Notes under the pieces: generated by a model
What the model was told of the DNA's origin: nothing
Databases searched by the model: none
Seen by the model: the letters and a program-made list of their open reading frames with translations, nothing else
Shown here: piece by piece, positions 12,261 to 22,620 of the stretch
Position numbering within the stretch: the stretch's first letter is position 1
How the letters are laid out: the number at the start of each line of letters is the position of its first letter
Origin: Megalobrama amblycephala
Lineage: Eukaryota; Chordata; Actinopteri; Cypriniformes; Xenocyprididae
DNA length: 64,000 nucleotides
Assembly (NCBI RefSeq): GCF_018812025.1
Contig: NC_063054.1
Coordinates: 31,438,418 to 31,502,417, forward strand
Direction: 5' to 3'
Made by a program: the position numbers and the translations under genes

Positions 12261-13186
12261 CGTAATCGGCGACAACATATGCTAAACAAACCAACAAAAA
12301 CAAACCATTCATTATTTTTAACCATGTCAAAGAATTATTTCACCTGTCGCCGATTACGTTCCCCTCCAATGCATTTCGCGGGGCGTGCCCCCGTTTCTTG
12401 ACTCCACCCCCACGTCAAACCAGTGCCATAAAGAGATCCGCACAGAAAAGTGCAGCGCAAAAGAAAACCAGTATCGTGAGCGCACGCTTGACTGAAACGC
12501 AGAATAAAATGAGCATTGCAAATGATTTAGTAGGTCTGAGCATGAAAAATATGTGGCAAAGATAAAATAGGATTACAGCTGTCATTGATTTTTGTAATTG
12601 ATTATATTTTTATTTTTGCACTACTTTATTTTATTTTGCAATTTATTATTTTTGTTTGCAAAACTTATTTTTTCCGCTCAATACTTTATTTTTCCTTTGC
12701 AATTCTTTATTTTTGTTTGCAAAACATTTTTTTATTGCTCAATTCTTTTTTTTTGTTTTGCAAAACTTTATTTTTGTGCAAAACTTTAAGGCATTAATTT
12801 GACTCCATAGGGGTGTCCAAACTTGGTCTTGCAGAGTTTAGCTCCAACTTGCCTCAACACACCTGCCTCTAAGTTTTATTGTGTCTGGTAAGACCTTGAT
12901 TAGATGGTTCAGTTGTGTTTAATTGGGGTTGGAGCTAAACTCTGCAGGACAGTGGCCCTCCAGGAGCATGATTGGTCACCCCTGGTGAAGAGCGTCATTG
13001 ATGTCTATTTAAAACATGTTTTTAAAGCGTTGATCATTGTAGCCAATCACAGACATATCTGTTATGAACGTATGAACACAATAGCCAAACAGAGGTGTTT
13101 AAGAATCCAATCGACAGCGCTCAAAATGCTAGGGAAAATGCTGGTATTGTCACCTTTTTGAAAAGTCTGTACTTTTGACGACACTA

Positions 13187-14383
13187 CTTCCAAAATGTTT
13201 TTTTTTTTTTTTTTTTCAGCTGATGAACAATAAAAACATCCAAACAAAAACAGCCAAACAAAATCCATCCAACTTTAAAGAGCTCCAGCATTTAGGAGGC
13301 TGATGACATAACTGCAGCACACTTGTAATAAACAGAACATTATGGTCCGTTTCTGTGGATGCTAATATTGTTATTGATATAGTATAGTTGTCTTATAGTG
13401 TCTTGATTACACTTTATTATTGCGATGATGGTCATTTTCCTTATAATCTTAGTTATCATTGACAAAAAAGACTTTCACAAACATTTTCGTCAGTAATTTA
13501 GAAGATTATATTAACACTATCTTTTTTAGTTTGTGGTTTACTGCTGTACCTCTGGAGATGTACTGTATGTTGAACCCAAGCGCCGGTTCACAGCCATTAT
13601 TGATCCGTTCACTCTTCTAAACGGCACTCATAAATTGGGCCTCAGTCCAAACTGGGAGCGGAAAAGCTTTTACTTCAATTGACTATAGACCATTTTGATT
13701 AATACAGTTCAACAAATTATGATAACAGGCTTGAGTTGGGATTTTTTTATTTATTTTTTGGTGGGTTATTTATTTCTGGCACAAATAAAGTCATTACATC
13801 AGGAGAATAATTGGTGACATTAGTCAAATTAAAATGCAGCCAGGGGTCAATTATGAAAAAAAAATACCAGATCTATCAGAGTGGACGGATGCTGGTAGAG
13901 AAGAAAGCTGCAGAAGACTATATTTAATTCAGTGTGAACAAAAAGAGCATTTCTACAAGTAATTGGTATAATTCATTTGACTATATTCTGTAATTAATTT
14001 AGTTGCATTTAAGTTCAGCATTAGGGTAATCAGGATTCAGTAAGTAGAATCTTCAAATCTAGGTTTTAATTTTTGTAAAGAAAAACCTTGTTGCCAGGGT
14101 GTTGCTGTGTGGTTCCTGATGTTCTTGGGTGGTTTCTAGGGGGTGACTAGGGATGCCCTAGGTGGTTGGAGATTGCTTACTAGTATTCCTCTTTCAGGGT
14201 AGGTCTATACGTTTTTTCATCTGTTTTGTTGTCTGCCAGGCAGAATTCATAAGTTGGCTTTCGTCAACACGCTGCATAATTTGAGGTATCATTCATGTGT
14301 GTAGCACAAACAGGGCAAGTTAAATGCTGAAGGTTAATAATTAGGGTCAGGGGTTTGAACAAAAACAAGCACCACCAATAAAT
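13187..14383. other. intronic sequence, poly-T tract
   Basis: A T-run lies at about 13198-13217. No exon or bounded element was recognised. Confidence 0.4.
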
Positions 14384-14405
14384 ATTTATTTATTTATTTA
14401 TTTAT
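14384..14405. repeat. (TTTA)n microsatellite
   Basis: About five TTTA units. A second, longer (TTTA)n-like run is at about 15923-15950. Confidence 0.75.
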
Positions 14406-15892
14406 ACTATTTTTTGCTCTTTTCTTTGAATTTATGTTTACAGAGATTATTTTTGTTTTGGAGACAGCGTTAGATTCTTATTTACAAAATGGAAACCTGT
14501 TTTTCCCCTGAAGATCTAGAGATTACAGTGAGATTACGATATGAACATGCTGTGATTTGTGTTCACAGGGCTTTGCGGAGTACAAAACAGCTTTAAGGTT
14601 CAATATGTTACATAAAAAATGAAACTCTTCAACATGAATATCAAACATGTGCATTGCATTGTTTTGCCATGCCTTTGTTCACATCTAAAAACAAAAGCTT
14701 TTTGAATATGAAAAATACTGTGCAATTTAATAAATTCATACAAAGACAGATAGAGTGATTTATTTTTTAGTGTTGCATCTTTACAATGATCTGATCTATA
14801 TATAAAACACACACACATACACATCAGATATTCACGGCTTGTTGAGTCTGTTCTCATATGATTCATTGTTACTATCATTTTGCTCCCAAGTGTCTGAAAT
14901 TTGCATAATATTGCAGTTACCATTTTTATGGTAGGATGGTAAGAGTATACTTATGTTTATATCTGTGTCTGTGCATGTTTGTTTGTTGAATATCATGTAT
15001 TTTTTTAAGGTTTAGAATAACCCTTGCAGGCCTAGGATAAAATGCCCTTACTCAACATTATGCATTCTCTTGGAAGAAATATGTAAGACATATTTCAGAA
15101 CTTTGCCCTGGATTGTGTCACCATGCGATTGTGCTTAGTGATTATTTATTTAAATTGCCCAGTGCACTGTACTGTATTAGGCTACTCATAATTCTTGCGA
15201 TTGCACAGGTGCCTGTAAATCCTTTTGTTCTGCGTCTGGTGGGCATTAGTTTGACCTTAAGCAGCTTCAGATATGCCCTTTGCCGCTGGAATAAATTCAG
15301 TCTCCGGCACTGGCTCTGCATTTCAGAGTAGTTCTCATACCCTCCGTCGGTGTGACATGGCCGTCTCCCTGGGAGATCTAGAGGAACGTAGTTGAGCCCT
15401 AGACAGTGTGTGAGCCATGTATCTTACAGAAGGCTAATGATGAAATGGTGTTATTGGTTTTTGATGAGCTGGAGAGTTTCTCTGATGGCTTTGCCCAGCA
15501 CTTTAAGGAGCTTGACACTCTACAGAATAACATGTAAAACTATTCTACTTCCCACATGTACCATTGAGCCTTTTTTAGTTTTCACTTTTCTGCCGTGTCA
15601 TTTGCATATACTGCTAATGGTCGCCCGCAGGTAGGGAATTAATACTGTAGGCTTGCTTTGCTAATGATCCATTTTGAAAAGAAAAGCAACAAACAAAAAG
15701 TAGAGAACAGAAATACAATGATTTGCATAAATGATCTGGGTGTTTCTTCCACTGTAGATACTTTTATGTCCCTGGGGTTGATTCTTGTTTTCTATTATCT
15801 ATCTCTTTTCTCTTTTTACTACCTTGCAAAAGCTGTTTATACATAGATTTCATTGATTCAGACCCAGGCTTTTAATCTTACAATATGAAAAT
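14406..15892. other. intronic sequence, no feature seen
   Basis: Open frames at 15113-15331, 15392-15634 and 15658-15846 (+) have no recognisable motif and no paired splice signals that I could identify. Confidence 0.4.
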
Positions 15893-16587
15893 CCTATTCA
15901 AAAGTTTGGGGTCAGTTATTTTATTTATGTATTTATTTATTTATTTATTTGATGCATTACATTGATCAAAAGTGACAGTAATGATATTTATAATGTTACA
16001 AAAGATTTCCCAAAAAGATTTTAAAATGTATTTTATTCCTGCAATGGCAAAGCTGAATTTTCAGCATCATTACTCCAGTCTTCAGTGTCACACGATCCTT
16101 CAAAAATCATTCTAATATGCTGATTTGCTAGCCTGGATGCCAGCCGAACTTAGCCCCGCCCACAACATTTTGAGGTCGGGGAGTTCGGTCTGGACTCGAT
16201 CCGTAGAGGAGTAATTATGCCCGAACAGAAACTGTTCGGACCAATCACATTGTCAGGGCGATGATTGACAGATTATCACCAGAAACGTAATCAGCCACGT
16301 CATCAAAGAGCGCTTGGGGAGATTGATTGACAAGCGATCTAACCAATCAGAACGCCGCATCCGCCATTTTGTCCGACAAAGCAGTCAGGAGTTAGAAGAT
16401 TAACCTCGGTGGAGTTAAATTTGAAAAATTGTGCATATTGACGTCTTTCCGCGTTTGAAACAACATTCATTCTCATGTTCATTCATGTTTATTTGATGCT
16501 ATAAATGGACTAGTAGGAAGAGATGATCGGTTCACGAGCCTCTTGAGCTGAGGCGCTACAGCAATCTGTCACGATCATGGTCACAAC

Positions 16588-17504
16588 CAGGGCTTGACAT
16601 TAACTTTTTTGCTCACCTGCCACTGTGGCTAGTGGTTTTCCAAAGTTACTAGCCACTCAGCATTTTCACTGGCCACAATTTTGATGTTGGTAAATTACAT
16701 TTTATATGATTAAAGTTGACTTTGTTATGCTTAAATTACTTTATTTTGAGTCATTTTACTTGATTTGGAAGATTTAAAACCCTTTCAAAATTTTAAATGC
16801 AGATTGACCACCCAAATCAAGACTACATTGTATATCAGCTGGTATGTACAGGTGGGCAAGAGGTAGACAAAATGAGCATGGGCTAATATGAGAAACTGAA
16901 AAGAACAAAGAAGCAAATTACAAAAACAATAGTACATTAAAAATAATCTTTTTTCAGATACAGTAGGTTTATTTAACATATAGCCTACATTTATTTAACA
17001 CCTTTTGTTGTTTGATTAACATTAGTGACAGACAGGTAGGCCTGTTTAATTGGGCTGCTGAATGCATGGACGTAACTGACGCATATCCAGTTATTACCCA
17101 CCTGTTTACGTCCACTTAAGCCATAACCAACTGTATTCACGCGAGATACTCCACACGATGGACAATTAGACATCTGTGTGCACGTGTATTTTACTATTCA
17201 GGCGCGAGCAGAACTGATCGCGCGCGCGACAGAGAGAGAGAGAGCGCACGCGAGAGAGCGCTTTTGTTGTGTGTCATTCAACGCAATTCCGCCTATCCCT
17301 CATTCACTAACTGCACGTAGCCTAAATAACGAACTGTGTGATTGGATTGTAATTTTGTGCTACGATGATCTTCGACGATCATTTGGCTGTAAACTGAAAT
17401 TATATTCAACCCGCCAAAGTGGCTAGTGGGAGTGGCTGTCTTACCCGCCACAGCTGAAATCTACCCGCATTTGGCGGGTTGGCGGGTGTTAATGTCAAGC
17501 CCTG
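16588..17504. mobile_element. 917-bp hAT-like element, perfect 8-bp TSD
   Basis: Ends CAGGGCTTGACATTAAC and GTTAATGTCAAGCCCTG are perfect 17-bp inverted repeats. The direct repeat GTCACAAC flanks it at 16580-16587 and 17505-17512. These are hallmarks of hAT. Subterminal 'gtggctagtg' motifs recur near both ends. No transposase frame; a GA-rich (GAGA/GCGC) tract lies near 17220-17265. Confidence 0.9.
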
Positions 17505-17761
17505 GTCACAACCCATTAAAGAGCCACAAAACAGTTTTTATTGTTTGAATTTTTTTAATAACTACACAGTTTGAAAGCTGGGACTTTGTTTAATATCATA
17601 AGTAACCTGCTCTGTCTCGTCTGTTGATGTGTTGTCAGTTTCCTCTTTGCTCCGCGATGTATTTTCCACTCTGTGTGGCGTGACAGCGCCACGGCTTGTC
17701 GGACAAAGCAACAGTAACTAAGGGGGGCGGGTCTTTGCGAAAGGTCAATTAGTTTACAACA

Positions 17762-18028
17762 ATGATGGCTGTTGAAGAACTGAGATGTGTAGATTCCGCC
17801 ATCGCGTCCGTTATAGAAGATATCGACAGCGCATTAATTTTAAAAAAGGAACAGAGGACCGCGATCAAGGCATTTGTCGATGGGAAAGATGTCTTTGCCG
17901 TCCTTCCTACGGGATTCGGCAAAAGTTTGATTTGTCAGCTGGCCCCGATGGTCGCTAAGAAGAGTTCTGTTGACAACTATGCGTCGCTCAACATACGTCA
18001 CTTACTCTGTAGCTCTGATTGGTTGTAG
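17762..18028 (+). pseudogene. RecQ-type helicase N-terminal fragment
   Basis: An 88-codon frame starts at ATG 17762. About residues 27-68 match the start of a RecQ/DEAD helicase: KKEQRTAIKAF (Q-motif region), GKDVFAVLPTGFGKSL (Walker A, residues about 45-56), then QLAPMVAKK. Homology stops after VAKK and the remaining 20 codons are transposon sequence, so motifs Ia to VI are absent. It sits between the ends of a 2-kb transposon, not in nkain2 coding sequence. It may be the first exon of an element-encoded helicase left by internal deletion, or a captured host exon. It is unlikely to make a functional helicase. Confidence 0.75.
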
Positions 18029-18221
18029 GTCTATCCAATTGAGGTCTTTCCTGGATCGGTTGAAATACGCCCCCATAATCAAAGCCCAATGGAGCAGTAT
18101 CAGACTCATATTCGAACTAGAATTGAGTATGACCACGTCAGGCTACTGATTTGCTGCTCAGGAAACATTTCTTATTATTGTCAATGTTGAAAACAGGTGT
18201 TGTTGTTTTTTACTATTTTAA

Positions 18222-18430
18222 CAATGTCTTTATTATTTTTCTGGACCTTGAATGACGGTTATTACGTTGCTTTCTATGGGGGATAAATTTTTTTTTTAAA
18301 AAACCTCCTGGATTTCATCAAAAAATATCTTAATTTGTGTTTCGAAGATGAACAAAGGTCTTACGGGTTTGGCTCGTCATGAGGGTGAGTACTGAAGGTG
18401 AGAAATGTCATTTTTGGGTGAACTAACCCT
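18222..18430 (+). mobile_element. TTAA element, 3'-end fragment
   Basis: The right arm of the palindromic TTAA family: 'atcttaatttgtgtttcgaa', 'catgagggtgagta', then 'gggtgaactaaccct' followed by TTAA at 18431. No left end. Confidence 0.7.
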
Positions 18431-18434
18431 TTAA

Positions 18435-19311
18435 CGCTCAAACGCCCCCGTCTGATGCCAATTTAGTAGACATCGCCCAACCCTAGTAGCTACTAGCTTG
18501 GTTGAAATTACCTGAAAAGCAAAGTTTGAAGGCTATTTGAGTGGAATTTATGCTGAAATATGTTGAACAGCCTCAGCTGGTAATGTGATTGAGATATTCA
18601 TGTGAGAGAGGTCACGGGCTAGTTGTAAAAAGTGGCTGACATTTCTATCCGTGATGTCCAGCCGCACCCTGGCAGCTTTTCGAGACTGAGGTTTGCACAA
18701 GAGTCGGTCATAGCGGCCAGGTCTCTTGAGACCCACGAGGAGGGGAAAAACTTCAGAAAGGCAGCAGAGCCCCTCCAGAGAAGCTATATCCATTTGACCC
18801 ACTTTCCACATCTAAGCATCTGCTCCAAAACGAGCCGTGCACAGACTCGAGAGTTAGGGGATGAAGGAGTTCTTTCTTCAATTGATTTGGTTTTATAGCT
18901 TAAACCTTGTGTTTAAGATGTAATTTTCTGTTTTATGTCCAACTGAAAACCCCACCTGCCCAATCTTTTAGCTCTTTGTTGTGAGGGGGCTTAATAACTA
19001 CGAAACAGATGCCAGCCAGAGGGCGGCACCCTCTGACCCTTTGCCCTCTAGTCACCGCCTTGGGTTCAGATATCTGCCTGGTGTCCAGCAATCATACAGC
19101 TTCACATAATGAGTGCTATTTGAGATATGAAAAGGGCCAATCTCACATTTAGGTGTCGAGCTTTGAAAGGTCAAAAACAAGTTGTTGTAACGTGTTCGAA
19201 CGGATTAGACACATCAGAATGGTGTGATGATTGAGTGACTTAACTGTTTTTTCTCGATTTCTAAATGTTCTTCAAATGGACCTTTCCTCACCAATTGTAC
19301 CCTAGTGTCAC
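18435..19311. other. intronic sequence, no feature seen
   Basis: Overlapping open frames on both strands at 18548-18898 have no recognised motif. Confidence 0.4.
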
Positions 19312-19500
19312 AGGTAGCTTAGTGGTTAATGATCTGGGCTGTCAGCTGAAAGGTTGGTGTTTCGATACTGAAAAGGATTTGAAGTGAACTAGATGAGGGA
19401 TTACTGATGTCACTTCCTGCTTCTACAGAGACCGTGCCCTTGAGCAAGTCGCTATAGGACTTCATCAGGGAGTCGGTCTTTGGAAAATAAGTGGTAGTAG
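19312..19500 (+). mobile_element. tRNA-derived SINE
   Basis: The head 'ggtagcttagtggttaatga' resembles an A box and 'aaggttggtgtttcgatac' a B box, about 30 bases apart as in a tRNA promoter. The body ends in the core block 'cccttgagcaag'. Confidence 0.6.
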
Positions 19501-19997
19501 ATGAAAGCATCAGCTTGTGGCAATGCTTTCAAGATTCTTTTCCAAAAATATAATTAATCATTTGTGCATGCTTTTATTTTCCCCAGATGTCTATTAATAC
19601 CACTGGCCATTATGGTCAAAGTCAAAAGCACAATAGACCACAATCGTCAGCGCTCTCTGAAGAGCATTGCAAAAGGAAAACAAAAATCACATGCTTTTCA
19701 TTTGCCCAACATTCTGACCTCAATTAGACCATTCATATCATATAAAGGCTGGGTTTGATGCACTGCTCTGTGTAAGTGACTAGGAGGCTGTTTTAGGTTC
19801 TCAATTCCACTCAACTTGAATCCAGAAACTGATTAGAGAAGACTGGGGATGGTTGTAGCACTGTTTGCTTTAACATCTGTAATTTTTTTTGCTATATTTC
19901 TCAAATTTTGATATCATGTTCTTACATTTGACTGCTACAAATTAAATTTATTTTGAAATCTACAACGTATCTATAAACTGTGTACATTGCTGTCAAG
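19501..19997. other. intronic sequence, no feature seen
   Basis: Non-coding, with no bounded element recognised. Confidence 0.4.
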
Positions 19998-20046
19998 TAC
20001 ACTACAGTTTAAAAGTTTGGGGTTGGAAAGATTTCATATATATATT

Positions 20047-21111
20047 AGGGGTGTAACGATACGCTCAGGTCACGATACGGTACGTATCTCGATACGGAGT
20101 TCACGATACGATACGTATCACGATATTTTGAACAAAATGAAACTGAAATTCAAACAAGATTTATTAAAAAAACATGAACAAATTTCAATAATTTTCCTTG
20201 TTGTACATACAAGATCACATTTCAATAAAATAAATAAATATAAAAATTTAATAAAAACCTTCTGTATTCAAATTAACAGTTGAATAGGGCTGTCTGTCAC
20301 TGAAAAAAAATGTTAAATTTAACATGAACTTAGACGTTTACATATCGCGTCTAAAAACGCGTGGAAGGCGCGGCCGCACCGCTTCTCCTTCTTCCCAAAG
20401 CGCTCGCGCTCCCGTGGCGTCGGTCGTTGCTATGCAACCATGAACTGAGCTCTCCAAGAGGAACAGGATGTTTCTGCAAAGGATAAATGATTTCTAGCCC
20501 TTGCATTAGTTCTACTACGAGATATATTGATGGAGATAAGATATAAAAACCACCATGTACAGCTATGATCAGCTGTTCGGCTGAGCTTTTGATGTTTTGT
20601 TACGGAAAGGCCATAGCTGATCGGTTGATTCTTGTCACACGACCTGCGGTGCGCTTGCGGCATTCTGAGAAGTTGAGAATTGCATGCGCGTCGCGACCGC
20701 GTTGATCCCATTATGAGCACGCCTGCCACGCGGCTACATTTGAAAATAATAACGGACTTGCACGCGGAAAAGACGCAATATGTGAACGGCCCCACAGAAC
20801 TTCTTAAAGCAAAGCATCGCAAGCGTCTTTTGCTTTTCTGTGAGCACAGCTGTTGCTGTGGCACTGCGGTGAAAGAAAGCCACGACTTTTCTCACGCGAC
20901 CATGCAAGAGACTGACATGAGAAACGTTTAAACCTGCTTGCAAGATTCAATGTGTGCGCGAAACACTTACTGAACTAGAGAGCTGATTGAGACAGGATAA
21001 CTCTGGGAGTTGGAAGGGGTGTGTCGCGATTCTGCCTTCTCACATCGCGATACAGGTTCGTGGACCTGCGTATCGCGATTTCGGTTTTATATCGCATATC
21101 GTTACAGCCCT
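20047..21111. mobile_element. 1.07-kb element with AGGGGTGTAACGATACG ends
   Basis: The left end 'aggggtgtaacgatac' and right end 'atcgttacagccct' are inverted repeats, and 'cgatacg'-rich subterminal repeats lie inside both. It interrupts a hAT-like copy. Its target duplication cannot be told from the flanking (TA)n. The frame at 20430-20864 (-) has no recognised domain. Probably a non-autonomous hAT. Confidence 0.7.
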
Positions 21112-21306
21112 AATATATATATATATTACTATATATATATATATATATATAATATGTGTGTGTGTATATGTATTTTTTTTAACTATTTTTAATGTCTCTT
21201 ATGCTCACCAAGGCTGCATTAATTTAATCAAAAATACAGTAAAAACAGTAATATTGTGAAATATTATTACAATTTAAAATAACTGTTTTGATTTCAATAT
21301 CTTTAA

Positions 21307-22082
21307 AGGGGACCAATGATGCCCCTTTTACAAGATGTAATATAAGTCTCTGGTGTCCCCAGAATGTGTCTGTGAAGTTTCAGCTCAAAATACCCCACAG
21401 ATCATTTATTATAGCTTGTCAAATTTGCCCCTATTTGGGTGTGACCAATAACACGCTGTTTTTATGTGTGTCCCTTTAAATGCAAATGAGCTTCTGCTTT
21501 CCAGAAGAGGGCGGGGCTTTAACAGCTCACGCTTCAGTTGCTCAACAACAACAAAGCTGGAGAATCTCACGCAGCCAAAATGACGATTGTCAGTAACAGT
21601 GTTCAGCCTTACATTGTTCAAACCAGAGTTGGACACTGATGGAGAGACTCAGGAAGAAGACAAATTTATGTAGTTGCTGTGGAGTTGATTCAACTCATCG
21701 GCTAGCATGTGTCGTCATGTTAAGCTTTTGTGCAAATCCAGCATTGAATTGACCCTCGTTTGTGAAGCAGTCCGGCGTAAAATGACGGCATGGAAACAAC
21801 ACTCTACTACAACAACTCTTCATCTTCTCTAAAGCAGCCCAACATGGCCACGCCCCCTTTGTTGCGTGTTCTCGGGGGCAGGGTTTATGTAAATTTTAGG
21901 GTGGATGTCACTAACCCGGGAAGAAGCTCGTTGTAGTCCCTACCAGCCATTTGTTGAGGTCCTTAAACAGAAAATTCTTTAAAAGAAAATATCTCCCTTT
22001 GCATTGAACTTTGTTTATGCTCAAACAGCAACATTACACACTAACTAAAGTTAAAAAAGTGAAATCATAACCAATCACCCCT
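21307..22082. mobile_element. TTAA element with mismatched ends
   Basis: TTAA lies at 21303-21306 and 22083-22086. The left end AGGGGACCAATGATGCCCC belongs to the family of the complete copy at 31630-32905. The right end, 'ataaccaatcacccct', does not mirror it. On the - strand near 21760-21790 the bases encode FTPDCFTNEGQF, the end of a THAP domain, as in the complete copy. Confidence 0.75.
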
Positions 22083-22620
22083 TTAAAAATATAATTTATT
22101 CCTGTGATGGCAAAGCTGAATTTTTAGCAGCCATTAGTCCAGTCTGCAGTGTTGCATGATCCCAATGTTATTGTAGTATTATTTATATATTATAGCTTTT
22201 ATTTATATTTTAAACTTGCTTTTATTTTTATGTTTTCAGTTTTCATTATAATTTTAGTTTTTTTTAATGCGCTTTTGTCATTTTATCAGTTTTTTACCTG
22301 CAAATATTACTAACTTTAATTTTTTTTACTTCAGTTTTATTTTTTGCGCAGTTTTAGTTTTTATTTACTTCTAGTTAATAACTTTAGTGCTTCAATGTAC
22401 ATTTATTTCAGTTATTTGCCAAGGTAACATTTGTTTTTCACCTTTCATCATTTATATTTTATTTCAGCTTTATTTCAGTTATCAAAAATGTTTTAATAAA
22501 TTTTAGTTTTTGTTTATTAATGATAATGGCCAATTTGGTGCTCAAGAAACATTTCTTAGTAATATGAATGTTTAAAACATTTTTTTTGCAATCTTTTTTA
22601 ACATTATAAATGTTTCACTG

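Larger units (their letters stand above)
11378..12808. mobile_element. 1,431-bp palindromic element with 8-bp TSD and a THAP fragment
   Basis: It is flanked by a perfect 8-bp duplication AGGGGTGT (11370-11377 and 12809-12816). Ends are 'atggagtcaaattaatgcc' and its reverse complement, and the arms are near-identical inverted repeats of about 435 bp. The interior holds a 108-bp MITE, a second hairpin (about 12242-12378) and the start of a THAP domain at 12089. No full transposase. The 8-bp duplication plus THAP points to the P superfamily; hAT is the alternative. Confidence 0.75.
11369..12984. mobile_element. hAT-like MITE (CAGGGGTGTCC...CACCCCTG), split
   Basis: The left tip CAGGGGTGT is separated from the remainder 'ccaaacttggtcttgcag...' (12817-12984) by the 1.43-kb palindrome. 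The remainder has inverted halves around 'agtttagctccaac' and 'gttggagctaaactctgcag' and ends CACCCCTG. These ends match a common fish hAT MITE. Confidence 0.75.
11156..13186. mobile_element. outer hAT-like element of a four-layer nest
   Basis: The ends are inverted: 'tagtgttgtcaaaaatac' at 11156 and the reverse complement of 'tagtgtcgtcaaaagtac' at 13186. Deeper in, both arms share 'agatatgtctgtgattggct' in inverted orientation. Flanking octamers CTTTCAGA and CTTCCAAA match at 6 of 8 bases, consistent with a worn 8-bp hAT duplication. Two further elements are nested inside. Confidence 0.7.
16129..18145 (+). mobile_element. 2-kb DNA transposon, 9-bp TSD, carrying a RecQ helicase start
   Basis: It is flanked by the 9-bp direct repeat CTGATTTGC (16120-16128 and 18146-18154). 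Ends are TAGCCTG and CAGGCTA, inverted for 7 bases. It holds a nested hAT at 16588-17504 and a short helicase open frame near the right end. No transposase remains. A 9-bp duplication is typical of MULE/MuDR elements, but the superfamily is not settled by what I see. Confidence 0.75.
15893..18260 (-). mobile_element. hAT-like AT-rich repeat, split by a 2-kb insertion
   Basis: The left part contains 'aaaagtttggggtcag' and 'gcaatggcaaagctgaattt' up to 'aatatgctgatttgc'. The right part resumes at 18146 with 'ctgatttgctgctcagg' and 'aacatttcttattattgtca'. The 9 bases at the join are repeated, so this copy records an exact empty site for the insertion. Confidence 0.8.
19998..22620 (-). mobile_element. 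hAT-like AT-rich repeat with several insertions
   Basis: The left end TACACTACAGTTTAAAAG is followed by 'tttggggttgg'. The copy resumes at about 21180 ('gctcaccaaggctgcatt'), again at 22087 ('aatttattcctgtgatgg') and near 22545 ('ctcaagaaacatttctta'). The gaps are filled by insertions at 20047-21111, 21307-22082 and an AT-rich block at about 22165-22545. Confidence 0.7.

Noticed and set aside
20430..20943. 144-codon - strand frame with overlapping + frames
   Set aside because: It lies inside a non-autonomous hAT-like element and shows no recognisable domain.
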